Positions 1 to 8,323 of a stretch of 64,000 bases of DNA are shown here, one piece after another. The notes beneath the pieces were generated by a model. That model saw only the letters and a list, made by a program, of their open reading frames with translations, was not told the DNA's origin and did not search any database. The position numbers were made by a program, and so were the translations under genes. Location: contig NZ_JBGKFB010000001.1 in NCBI RefSeq assembly GCF_041333735.1, forward strand, positions 1,808,501 through 1,872,500, in the 5' to 3' direction. The stretch is from Veillonella sp. Lineage in GTDB: Bacteria > Bacillota > Negativicutes > Veillonellales > Veillonellaceae. Position 1 is the stretch's first letter. Every line of letters begins with the position of its first letter.

Positions 1-112
1 TCTCATCCAGACTGTACTGTCGGTATCGGAATTGCACCGATTCATACCCATAAGGTTCGCGGACTATACCGCCGGTAAGGAATTTCACCTGTCCCCAAAG
101 ACTCATCTATTT
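1..112 (-). ncRNA. FMN riboswitch (RFN element), 3' side cut by window edge
   Basis: Read on the minus strand, the stretch carries the conserved RFN blocks in order: a GGGGACAGGTGAAATTCC-like 5' block, then ACCGGCGGT, AGTCCGCGA, a variable stem, and the closing CAGTCTGGATGAGA block at the window edge. These are the FMN-binding junction sequences. The aptamer is essentially complete, but the expression platform and the controlled gene lie off the left side. By family knowledge the target is a riboflavin transporter or riboflavin biosynthesis operon. Confidence 0.92.
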
Positions 113-120
113 TCTTTATG

Positions 121-287
121 AATTAATAGTAACACTTTTATTAGGGTTATGCAAGAAGTATAGATTTATACTGAGAAATATTATTAACTAAATTATGACA
201 TTTATATTTAAAATATATTCTCTTTTTTACTTATGAATGTGATTTATTTTTTTAAGATTAAGACTCTATAAACTATGTATACAAAAG
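121..287. other. AT-rich intergenic region upstream of poxB
   Basis: Between the divergent FMN riboswitch and the poxB promoter. It must contain the riboswitch promoter on the minus strand, but several AT-rich hexamers compete and I cannot choose one. No reading frame or repeat is seen. Confidence 0.5.
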
Positions 288-316
288 TTGGTGATTTATA
301 TCACATATTTACAATA
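288..316 (+). promoter_or_regulatory. Candidate poxB promoter with Crp/Fnr-like palindrome
   Basis: GGTGA-N6-TCACA (290-305) is close to the TGTGA-N6-TCACA consensus of Crp/Fnr-family regulators, and the core GTGAT-TTAT-ATCAC is a perfect palindrome. It overlaps a possible promoter, TTGGTG (288-293), 16 bases, TACAAT (310-315), about 75 bases before the poxB start. Binding at that position would be expected to repress. This is inference; no regulator is seen nearby. Confidence 0.45.
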
Positions 317-392
317 TGAATAGGACTATCATGAAATATATAGTTAAATAACTATATTATATTGATATTAATTATTAAATTAAGGTGATAAT

Positions 393-2135
393 ATGGCAAA
401 AAAAAGAATTTCTGATGTACTCATAGATGTCTTAGCTAGTGCTGGCATTGAACGTATTTATGGCATCACTGGCGATAGTTTAAACTCTGTAAACGATAGT
501 TTACGCCGCAATGGTAAGATTGCCTTTGAACATGTACGACATGAAGAAACAGCAGCCTTTGCTGCAGGTGCAGAAGCATCCTTAACTCATAAATTAACTG
601 TATGTGCTGGTAGTTCTGGCCCTGGTAACTTACATTTGATTAATGGTCTCTTTGATTGCCACCGCAATCGTGTTCCAGTATTGGCTATTGCCTCCCACAT
701 TCCTCAATCTGAAGTAGGGTTAAATTATTTCCAAGAAACACATCCTGAAAACTTGTTTAAAGAATGCTCTTGTTTCTGTGAACTTGTATCCAATCCTAAA
801 CAAATGCCTGAAATTCTATTCCGTGCTATGAATGCTGCTGTAGGCAATCAAGATGTTGCTGTTATCGTTCTTCCTGGGGACGTTGCAGTTATGGAAATGG
901 AAATTGATGAGTTACCTGTTTGGACTCCTCCTCGTTTACCTCATATCGTGCCACAACGCGACGATATTGAAGAAATGGCCGCTCATTTAGAAACTGGTAA
1001 ACGTATTACTCTCTTCTGTGGTGCAGGCTGTGAAGGTGCTCATGACGAAGTCGTTGAATTAGCAAAACGCTTACAAGCACCAGTAGTACACGCTTTCAGA
1101 GGTAAAGAATGGGTTGAATGGGATAACCCATATGATGTTGGTATGACTGGCCTTTTAGGTTATACATCTGGGTATCGTGCTATTGAACAATGCGATACAC
1201 TCGTAATGCTTGGTACAGACTTCCCTTACCGTCCATTCTATCCAGAAAATGCGAAAGTAATTCAAGTGGATAGAGATCCTAGTGCTTTAGGTCGTCGTGT
1301 TCCTCTTACACAAGGTATCATTGGTACTGTAAAAGATACATTAAAAGAATTATTACCTCTTGTTAGTCAACGCGGTGATACTGAATTCATCGACACTGTA
1401 CGCAAAGCATATGCTAAATTTAGAGGCGACTTAGATAGCTATGCTGTAGCTGAACCAGATGGCGTGGCAATTCACCCTCAATACTTTGTAAACCGTCTTA
1501 ATAAATTAGCTGCTGAAGATGCTATCTTTACCTTTGACGTAGGTACACCAGTAATTTGGACTGCACGTCATTTAAAAACAAATGGTAAACGTCGCATCTT
1601 AGGTTCTTATAATCACGGCTCTATGGCCAATGCTATGATGCATGCCATCGGTGCTCAAAATGCATGTCCTAATCGTCAAGTTATCTCCCTTTCCGGTGAT
1701 GGTGGCTTCACAATGATGATGGGTGAAATGTTAACATTAAAACAACTTAACTTACCTGTTAAAATCTTTGTGTTTAACAACGAAGAACTTAGCTTCATCG
1801 CCATGGAAATGAAAGCCTCTGGCTACCTAGACTATGCTACTGACTTTGTAAATCCAGACTTTGGTAAACTTGCGGAAGCAGCTGGCATTAAAGGTGTAAG
1901 CATTCAAAACTCTAGCGAAGTAGACGAAAAAATCATGGAAGCTCTCAACCATAATGGCCCAGTCATCGTTAATGTTCGCGTAGATAAACAAGAACTTGCT
2001 ATGCCACCTAAAATTGCGTACCAACAAGCTAAAGGCTTTAGCAAATACTTGATCAATGCCATCCTTGATGGCCGTGGTACAGAACTTAAAGAAATGGCCA
2101 AAACAAACTGGATGAAATATAAATCTCTATACTAA
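393..2135 (+). CDS. poxB: Pyruvate:quinone oxidoreductase (pyruvate oxidase, PoxB type)
   Basis: This is a thiamine-diphosphate and FAD enzyme that decarboxylates pyruvate to acetate and CO2 and passes electrons to membrane quinone. The 580 residues are close to the E. coli PoxB length of 572 and collinear with it: ThDP-binding N-terminal domain (RHEETAAFAAGAEA, GSSGPGNLHLINGLFDCHRN), central FAD domain, and C-terminal ThDP domain with GDGGFTMMMGEM followed by the NN end of the motif. The C-terminus (GRGTELKEMAKTNW) matches the lipid-activated membrane-binding tail of E. coli PoxB. The start follows AAGGTG with good spacing. It is a single-gene unit closed by a terminator. The quinone-dependent form is preferred over the H2O2-forming lactic-acid-bacterial form because of the tail. 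Confidence 0.93.
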   Translation: MAKKRISDVLIDVLASAGIERIYGITGDSLNSVNDSLRRNGKIAFEHVRHEETAAFAAGAEASLTHKLTVCAGSSGPGNLHLINGLFDCHRNRVPVLAIASHIPQSEVGLNYFQETHPENLFKECSCFCELVSNPKQMPEILFRAMNAAVGNQDVAVIVLPGDVAVMEMEIDELPVWTPPRLPHIVPQRDDIEEMAAHLETGKRITLFCGAGCEGAHDEVVELAKRLQAPVVHAFRGKEWVEWDNPYDVGMTGLLGYTSGYRAIEQCDTLVMLGTDFPYRPFYPENAKVIQVDRDPSALGRRVPLTQGIIGTVKDTLKELLPLVSQRGDTEFIDTVRKAYAKFRGDLDSYAVAEPDGVAIHPQYFVNRLNKLAAEDAIFTFDVGTPVIWTARHLKTNGKRRILGSYNHGSMANAMMHAIGAQNACPNRQVISLSGDGGFTMMMGEMLTLKQLNLPVKIFVFNNEELSFIAMEMKASGYLDYATDFVNPDFGKLAEAAGIKGVSIQNSSEVDEKIMEALNHNGPVIVNVRVDKQELAMPPKIAYQQAKGFSKYLINAILDGRGTELKEMAKTNWMKYKSLY

Positions 2136-2186
2136 AAATCTGCCAATTTACAAAACCTGCCAAACTAAATAAACTGCAAAACTTTC

Positions 2187-2223
2187 AAAAAGAGGAGTCA
2201 TCATTTGATGACTCCTCTTTTTT
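2187..2223. terminator. Bidirectional stem-loop terminator
   Basis: A perfect 13-bp stem (AGAGGAGTCATCA and its complement) with a two-base loop is flanked by A-run and T-run. It ends poxB and, on the other strand, the convergent 2232-2690 gene. Confidence 0.9.
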
Positions 2224-2231
2224 ACTTAAAA

Positions 2232-2690
2232 TTAATTATATACTGTTATAAAACCTTCAGTCCATCCTCTAAGATTAAGTGTAATAGGATCGATACCTAA
2301 ACACTCTAATCCATATACTTTAAATATATCCCAGGTCTTATACCAAGCTAATGCCGCCTCTGCATATTCTAAAGTACTAAATAATCCCACGTATCCAGAA
2401 GAAGTATAATTAGCATCTAAATCATAATCATACCAAACACCATAAATTTTGTTATTTACTATTTCATAGTTAATCTCCTCACCTAAATGAGCACAGTCAT
2501 TTAAATAGTGAGTTGTTATAGAAAAGGAATCATCATCTAACTCAGAAAATCCAGACAATATTTTAGACTCAGCTAGAGCCGTTTCGGCTAAAGATAACTT
2601 AGAGAAAAAGCCTAAGCAAAAATACTCTGTATAAGGTAACTTCTCATTCCTTTTATAATGTGCTACAGCTTCATATATTGGAACTCTCAT
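2232..2690 (-). CDS. Hypothetical protein, 152 aa
   Basis: I do not recognise this protein. It is soluble, aromatic-rich and acidic, without a signal peptide. Two segments look alike: FFSKLSLAETALAESK near residue 28 and LFSTLEYAEAALAWYK near residue 103, which suggests an internal duplication of a strand-helix unit. A weak ribosome site (GGTGA) precedes the ATG. It is the last gene of three small minus-strand genes, in DNA richer in A+T than poxB. Such small solitary genes may be immunity or accessory proteins, but nothing in the sequence proves this. Confidence 0.6.
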   Translation of the reverse strand: MRVPIYEAVAHYKRNEKLPYTEYFCLGFFSKLSLAETALAESKILSGFSELDDDSFSITTHYLNDCAHLGEEINYEIVNNKIYGVWYDYDLDANYTSSGYVGLFSTLEYAEAALAWYKTWDIFKVYGLECLGIDPITLNLRGWTEGFITVYN

Positions 2691-2744
2691 AATTCACCAA
2701 CTTGCTATAATATAAACACAATAAATATCATACTTTAATTATTT

Positions 2745-2954
2745 TTATCTATAGTAATCGTCCTCGTAATCGTCTTTATACCGTATTGCATCGAGATCTG
2801 ATGGAGATAATACATTTCCCTCTTCATCAACATATTCTCGGAATTCGTTAAAATATACACCTGGAATATCGGATTCTTCTAACTCAGGCACATCCTCAGG
2901 CTCAATATCCCAAAATTCTATCTCCACAGATTGATTTTTGTTTTTGTCTATCAT
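2745..2954 (-). CDS. Small acidic hypothetical protein, 69 aa
   Basis: A 69-residue, strongly acidic protein with many Asp and Glu and a DDYEDDYY-type tail. No cysteine cluster, membrane segment or signal peptide is visible. AAGGAA lies directly before the ATG. Its position between two other small unknown genes on the same strand suggests one transcription unit. Function unknown; the charge would suit a DNA mimic or a binding partner of a basic protein, but that is speculation. Confidence 0.5.
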   Translation of the reverse strand: MIDKNKNQSVEIEFWDIEPEDVPELEESDIPGVYFNEFREYVDEEGNVLSPSDLDAIRYKDDYEDDYYR

Positions 2955-2982
2955 TTCCTTACACTTCCTTTATTAGAAACGT

Positions 2983-3363
2983 CTATTTAAATAAAAACCA
3001 ATTTACTACAATATTAACTACTATCAAAAAAATAATTCGACTATATATACTAAGTCGACTAATAACATCAGTTAATTTATAAGGTAAATTCGTTTCTTTA
3101 TTAATAACTTGATTTACAATCTTATTCAAACAAATCAATTTAAGCATTTCAGATATAGATACTAAGAATAAAACAATAGAAAATATCTTATTACTATAAT
3201 CAGCAAAAATTAAACCTAAATAAATTACTAAAACTTGAAAGATTTGTATAAATAAAAAAGATTTATTTCTTTTAAAAGAAACAGATACAAAATATATCTC
3301 TTTTGATTTAACTAGAAATACTATTGTAATAATAGTCATTAATGTTATAAAAAGAAAAATCAT
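2983..3363 (-). CDS. Hypothetical integral membrane protein, 126 aa
   Basis: About four hydrophobic segments are visible: residues 1-17, 35-55, 60-80 and the C-terminal 105-125. Between them lie short lysine-rich loops such as VSFKRNKSF. The start follows AGAGGATAAC. It is the first of the three small genes here, and codon use is very AT-rich. I do not recognise a family. Confidence 0.55.
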   Translation of the reverse strand: MIFLFITLMTIITIVFLVKSKEIYFVSVSFKRNKSFLFIQIFQVLVIYLGLIFADYSNKIFSIVLFLVSISEMLKLICLNKIVNQVINKETNLPYKLTDVISRLSIYSRIIFLIVVNIVVNWFLFK

Positions 3364-3540
3364 GTTATCCTCTTACTGTCTTTTTGACAAGCAATAATAT
3401 TATTAATTAAACACAGCAACACATATAAATCATTTATTTTTAAATTGTAACTTTATTTTAGCAAAATGTACAAAAATAAGCACTATAGCCCATTTGGGAT
3501 ATAGTGCTTACTTTATATTTAAGTTTTAACTTGTATTTTA
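3364..3540. other. Intergenic region with polC terminator
   Basis: AT-rich spacer between the small-gene island and polC. Its only clear structure is the terminator at 3477-3510. The remainder (3364-3470) must hold the promoter of the three small minus-strand genes, but no single hexamer pair stands out. Confidence 0.5.
3477..3510 (-). terminator. Terminator after polC
   Basis: TAAGCACTATA pairs with TATAGTGCTTA, and an inner CCCA/TGGG pair extends the stem. It lies 30 bases past the polC stop and ends the comEA-comEC-holA-polC unit. Confidence 0.85.
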
Positions 3541-6500
3541 TTATGCTCCAAAGAGTGACATTTGTTCGTCTTCAGGTAGTTCACCACAGCATTTGAGTTC
3601 TTTCATAAGATCAATGATGGTGTTAGATACCTTACAACGACGTTGCAAGTCTTTTAAAGATGTAAACGGCCGTTCTTCTCGTTCAGCTACGATAGCATCA
3701 GCTACTGTTTCACCTAAGGAGTCAATAGCTAAGAATGGCGGCAATAAGGCACCATCTTTAATGCTAAAGCGTCTAGCTTCAGAGTGTTGAATATCTACAT
3801 TGATAAAACGATAGCCCCGTTGGTACATTTCCATAGATACTTCTAATGCGCTCATAAGGTCCTTATCTTTAGGACTGGCAGCGCGATCAAGAGCCTTAAT
3901 ACGATTGAACTCAGTCATTTGAGTTTTAAGGTCTCCCGTCATGATGCGTAAGTCAAAGGCCTTTGCACGAATGGAGAAGTATGCTGCATAAAATGCCAAT
4001 GGATGGTATACCTTAAACCAGGCAATGCGGAATGCCATCATTACATAAGCAACCGCATGGGCCCGTGGGAATAGATAGGAAATCTTTTTACATGATTCAA
4101 TAAACCATTCAGGAATATTGTTCTCACGCATTTCTGCTTCAAACTCCGTCGTAGCTTGACCTTGTTTGTTTCGTTTTTCAATGCCCTTACCTTTACGTAC
4201 GTTTTCCATTACAAAGAAACTATGCTTTCTATCCATGCCACGATGGATTAAAAAGTTCATTACGTCGTCACGGGTAGAAATGGCTTCGTTCAATTTACAA
4301 GTACCATTTTTGATGAGATCTTGGGCGTTGTCGAGCCATACGTTTGTACCATGAGAGAAACCAGAGATACGAACTAAATCAGAGAATGTTTGCGGACGAG
4401 AGTCTTCAAGCATGCCCCGTACGAACTTCGTACCACATTCTGGCACAGCCAAGCTGGCTACTTGGTCACCTTGTAATTGTTCAGGTGTTAAACCAATCCC
4501 TTCTGTAGAAGAGAATAAACTCAATGTTTTTGGATCATCAAATGGTATAGTTTTTGCATCTATACCAGTCAAATCCTCTAGCATACGAATGATAGTAGGA
4601 TCATCATGGCCAAGAATATCAAGTTTAGTCATACGACCTTCAATAGAGTGATAGTCAAAGTGTGTTGTTAATACGCCACTTTCCTTCTTATTCGCAGGAT
4701 GCTGTATAGGTGTAAAGTGATGCACATCCATATCACGAGGACATACCATGATACCACCTGGATGTTGACCAGTAGTATTCTTTACATTCGTAAAGCCTTT
4801 TGCCAAATGTTCAAAGAAACCACTGCGAGCTTGAATGTCCCTTATTTCAGCGTACTTTTTAACATAACCAAAGGCAGTTTTATCAGCGATAGTACCAATA
4901 GTACCGGCTTTAAATACATTGTCACGGCCAAATAGTTCTTCCGTATATTTGTGAGCTTTTGCTTGGTAATCACCGGAGAAGTTAAGGTCGATATCTGGAA
5001 CCTTATCACCTTCGAAACCAAGGAAGATAGCAAACGGAATATCATGACCATTTGTTTGTAACGCATGACCACACTCAGGGCAGTCTTTACGAGGCAAGTC
5101 AAAACCACCTGCATATTCGCCCTTTTCAAAGAATTCTGAATATTTACAGTTAGGACAGACATAATGTGGTGGTAATGGGTTTACCTCTGTAATCTCAGAC
5201 ATGGTAGCTGCAAAAGAAGACCCTACAGAACCACGAGAACCTACAAGATATCCATCATCAAGAGATTTTTTTACTAGTTTATGAGCTATGTAATACAATA
5301 CGCCATAACCATTAGAAATAATACAATCCAATTCATAATCTAGACGCTCTTGTACAACGCGTGGCAATGGATCACCATAAATAGCCTTCGCATTTCTATA
5401 GCACATTTCTGTGAAAGCTTCATCGGCGCCTTCAATTTTTGGTGAATATGTGCCGTCTGGAACTGGTTTGATATCTTCAATACTATCATTAATAGCACGA
5501 GTATTAGTAACTACTACTTCATAGGCCTTTTCTTCACTTAAATAAGGGAAGGATGCCAACATTTCATCTGTAGTACGCAAGTGCAAATCTGGTTGTTCAT
5601 CCGCATCTGGATACCCACATGCAGTTAACATAATTTCACGATATATCTTTTCTTCTGGTGTTAAATAATGAACGTCACAAGTAGCACATACAGGTTTATT
5701 TAAAGCTTCCCCTAATTCGATAACGGTTTTATTCATATCGATAAGAGCTTGCTCATCTGGCATAAGGCCTTTACGAACCAAGAACATATTGTTCGTATGT
5801 GGTTGAATTTCAAGATAGTCGTAGAAAGAGGCTACCTCAAGTAACTCTTCCTTTGTAGCGCCGCGAACGATGGATTGCATAAGTTCCCCAGCTTCACAAG
5901 CAGAACCAATGATGATACCTTCACGATGTTCTTCAATAACAGAACGTGGCAAACGAGGACGAACCTTGTAATGTTCAAGGTGAGATATAGAAATCATCTT
6001 ATAGAGATTACGTAAACCTACCATATTTTTTGCTAACAAGATAATATGGTAACGTTTGTCTTTTTCTTTTTTCTTCTTTTTATCTAATACAGGCTCTTCA
6101 TCGCGAGTTACTGTCTCATCTTCAATAAGATAACCCTCTACACCGTAGATAACCTTAACGCCCAACTCTTTACCAAGAGCTTGAGCCTCAGGGAAGGCTT
6201 GTACTACGCCATGGTCTGTAATAGCCACTGCAGGATGGCCCCATTTTTTTACTGTTTTAAATAGATCCTTAACAGATACAAGAGCATCCTTATCACTCAT
6301 CTTAGTATGTAAATGAAGCTCTACGCGGGAGTCTGGTCGGTTTTCTGTACGTTCCACGCTCGTAGTTTCCATAGCCTCGATGCTTCGAATAGATAAGATA
6401 TAATCTTTATCGAATCGATCATCAAAGCTGACGCTACCTTGTACTCGAACGCGTTGTAAGCCTTTTAGCTGTTTAAGTAACGCATCCCCCTCTTCAGGAC

Positions 6501-7332
6501 TGTTTGTAAACTTAATAAATTTAATGCTATTTGTATCATCTACGATACTGCCGTTAACAATACTTTTACCAGTCTTAGTATCCCGTTTATCTAAGCCTAC
6601 AAATACACCTTCAAAGATGACGCTTGGCGTATCTAAGGTACCCATGATCTTAGAGGTAACACCTTCAATTTTAGGCCCTAAAATCATACCTTCGTCAGTA
6701 GGCGCATCCTTCGGTGCACGACGAGGATATTTGCAATCCCCTTCACTACCTTTAGCCGTAGATTTTGTAGTACTTTTAGGTGCAAAACCTTTGCTTACTT
6801 TAGGTGTACTGCTCACAGATGCGACAGTATCATTATTACTAGATGCGGCAGCAGTTTGATTAGAACGAGACACAACAACTGGACTATTGTTGAAATAGCC
6901 TAACTCAACAGCCTCTACGAATGGAGCAAAATCATCTTCGTCAACATCATCATATTCATCTTGTTGATCATATCCTGCAAAGGACTTGCCTCTAGGGGCT
7001 TGATTTTTAGCCTCTTCAGCCTCACGTTGCGCCTCAGCAGCTTCAATCCATTCACCAGCTCCGCAGCCGCCACCATAATAATAGGTATCTAAACCTTCCC
7101 CAGTTTCAGTATCTACCTTCCAGGCGAAGCAACAAGCTGTATCGGTATTAGTTGGAATATCGTCAAAAGAGATATTCTTATCCTTATACCATGCAGATAA
7201 TCTTTCACGCAAACTAAGTAATGTGGAAAAGGCTGAGTCTGCTGCTTGAATCGTCACATGTTGGCTATGACAGTTCACATAGAAGGATGATTTCTTATTC
7301 TGTTTTGGTACAACACGATAACGTACTTTCAT
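3541..7332 (-). CDS. polC: DNA polymerase III alpha subunit, PolC type, lacking the exonuclease domain
   Basis: Replicative polymerase. Order seen: a divergent N-terminal region with a low-complexity linker (residues about 100-215), an OB-fold (about 237-320), a PHP domain starting at HLHTKMSDKDA (about 340) with ITDHG, a cysteine zinc knuckle (about 726-755), the palm motif PDIDLNFSGDYQ (about 780), and a clamp-binding end QMSLFGA. In usual PolC a roughly 170-residue DEDD exonuclease is inserted in the PHP domain after VxxGxExYL. Here VEGYLIEDE runs through a short lysine-rich linker straight into YHIILLAKN, so the proofreading insert is missing. The 1263 residues compare with about 1440 in B. 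subtilis. The frame is intact and the polymerase core complete. It follows holA by two bases. Confidence 0.95.
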   Translation of the reverse strand: MKVRYRVVPKQNKKSSFYVNCHSQHVTIQAADSAFSTLLSLRERLSAWYKDKNISFDDIPTNTDTACCFAWKVDTETGEGLDTYYYGGGCGAGEWIEAAEAQREAEEAKNQAPRGKSFAGYDQQDEYDDVDEDDFAPFVEAVELGYFNNSPVVVSRSNQTAAASSNNDTVASVSSTPKVSKGFAPKSTTKSTAKGSEGDCKYPRRAPKDAPTDEGMILGPKIEGVTSKIMGTLDTPSVIFEGVFVGLDKRDTKTGKSIVNGSIVDDTNSIKFIKFTNSPEEGDALLKQLKGLQRVRVQGSVSFDDRFDKDYILSIRSIEAMETTSVERTENRPDSRVELHLHTKMSDKDALVSVKDLFKTVKKWGHPAVAITDHGVVQAFPEAQALGKELGVKVIYGVEGYLIEDETVTRDEEPVLDKKKKKEKDKRYHIILLAKNMVGLRNLYKMISISHLEHYKVRPRLPRSVIEEHREGIIIGSACEAGELMQSIVRGATKEELLEVASFYDYLEIQPHTNNMFLVRKGLMPDEQALIDMNKTVIELGEALNKPVCATCDVHYLTPEEKIYREIMLTACGYPDADEQPDLHLRTTDEMLASFPYLSEEKAYEVVVTNTRAINDSIEDIKPVPDGTYSPKIEGADEAFTEMCYRNAKAIYGDPLPRVVQERLDYELDCIISNGYGVLYYIAHKLVKKSLDDGYLVGSRGSVGSSFAATMSEITEVNPLPPHYVCPNCKYSEFFEKGEYAGGFDLPRKDCPECGHALQTNGHDIPFAIFLGFEGDKVPDIDLNFSGDYQAKAHKYTEELFGRDNVFKAGTIGTIADKTAFGYVKKYAEIRDIQARSGFFEHLAKGFTNVKNTTGQHPGGIMVCPRDMDVHHFTPIQHPANKKESGVLTTHFDYHSIEGRMTKLDILGHDDPTIIRMLEDLTGIDAKTIPFDDPKTLSLFSSTEGIGLTPEQLQGDQVASLAVPECGTKFVRGMLEDSRPQTFSDLVRISGFSHGTNVWLDNAQDLIKNGTCKLNEAISTRDDVMNFLIHRGMDRKHSFFVMENVRKGKGIEKRNKQGQATTEFEAEMRENNIPEWFIESCKKISYLFPRAHAVAYVMMAFRIAWFKVYHPLAFYAAYFSIRAKAFDLRIMTGDLKTQMTEFNRIKALDRAASPKDKDLMSALEVSMEMYQRGYRFINVDIQHSEARRFSIKDGALLPPFLAIDSLGETVADAIVAEREERPFTSLKDLQRRCKVSNTIIDLMKELKCCGELPEDEQMSLFGA

Positions 7333-7334
7333 TT

Positions 7335-8312
7335 TTATCCCTTATACCCACAATAGGTAATACATAAATCTCTAAATCGCCAAATATCGCCCCTGCTACT
7401 ACGGCTATCCAATATAATCTCATAGAGTCCTTTTAATAAAGCTCGTAGCGCCTTAATTGAAATTCTAGGACTCGCCTCATAAGCTAACTTAATCGGATAC
7501 GGTTTAAATGACGAATCATGGTCCTTACATAAGTTTTGTATAGCTTGAACAGACATTCCCGCTTGGCGGCATTCGCTAACCAGTAACTGTAAACGTAATT
7601 GCCCCTCAATATAGCTCATTGCACGGTCTAATTCTTTATAGCCGAACATAAACGGAAATAGTTCAAGCAATGTATCAATATCTCGTTTTAACAGAGCCTC
7701 TTTAAAGGTGAAAATGTTTTTAGCCCCATAATCGCTACCATTTTCTTCGAGAAACTCTTTAGTAATGACTTTATCACCTGTAATTTGTAGAAAATACCGG
7801 TCAAATTCGGTTCTCATAAAAGAAACCGGTACATCTTGCCACAAATCGATGAGATGAGCTACATATTCCTGTGCATCAGGTGTCATTTTAAATCCATTAG
7901 ACGTACAGTACTGACGTATCCACATCACAAGGTCTGCCCCTTCAAGGCGCTTGCATTGATGATTTGGTATTTTATCTAGAAGCTCTTTATTCTGTTTAAT
8001 GCGTTTATCAATCATATCATGATAAATCAAAAGGATGGGGTTATCCCCGTTATATTCCATGAGAAGTTCATATAATGGAGCCCAAGCATCGCTATTTTTA
8101 CCGCTTTTACGAATAATAGGTAAGTTCACTAAGCAAAATACCTTTTGATCACCAAAAAGAGAGTCTTCACATAGCTTTTCACTAATCTTCTGTGGCCCAG
8201 CTTCATCATCTAATACTGTTACTGGAAGGTCAGGATAGGCACTTAAAAATTTACGTTTTTCTTCTTCAATTAATTGTGGCTCATCGCCATAAATGAGTTG
8301 AATATGTGCCAT
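7335..8312 (-). CDS. holA: DNA polymerase III delta subunit
   Basis: Clamp-loader subunit that opens the sliding clamp. 325 residues, normal for HolA. It begins IQLIYGDEPQLIEEEKRKF, matching the family's N-terminal YGDExxLIEE pattern, and ends in the all-helical collar region. An in-frame GTG lies five codons upstream, but AGGAGG would then be inside the gene. The ATG at 8312 is placed correctly behind that ribosome site, so I start there. It sits between comEC and polC, so clamp loader and polymerase are co-transcribed. Confidence 0.9.
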   Translation of the reverse strand: MAHIQLIYGDEPQLIEEEKRKFLSAYPDLPVTVLDDEAGPQKISEKLCEDSLFGDQKVFCLVNLPIIRKSGKNSDAWAPLYELLMEYNGDNPILLIYHDMIDKRIKQNKELLDKIPNHQCKRLEGADLVMWIRQYCTSNGFKMTPDAQEYVAHLIDLWQDVPVSFMRTEFDRYFLQITGDKVITKEFLEENGSDYGAKNIFTFKEALLKRDIDTLLELFPFMFGYKELDRAMSYIEGQLRLQLLVSECRQAGMSVQAIQNLCKDHDSSFKPYPIKLAYEASPRISIKALRALLKGLYEIILDSRSSRGDIWRFRDLCITYCGYKG

Positions 8313-8323
8313 AATTCCTCCTT

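Noticed and set aside
3541..7332. Frameshifted or truncated polC pseudogene
   Set aside because: The frame is continuous, all polymerase motifs and the clamp-binding end are present, and the missing part corresponds exactly to one domain.
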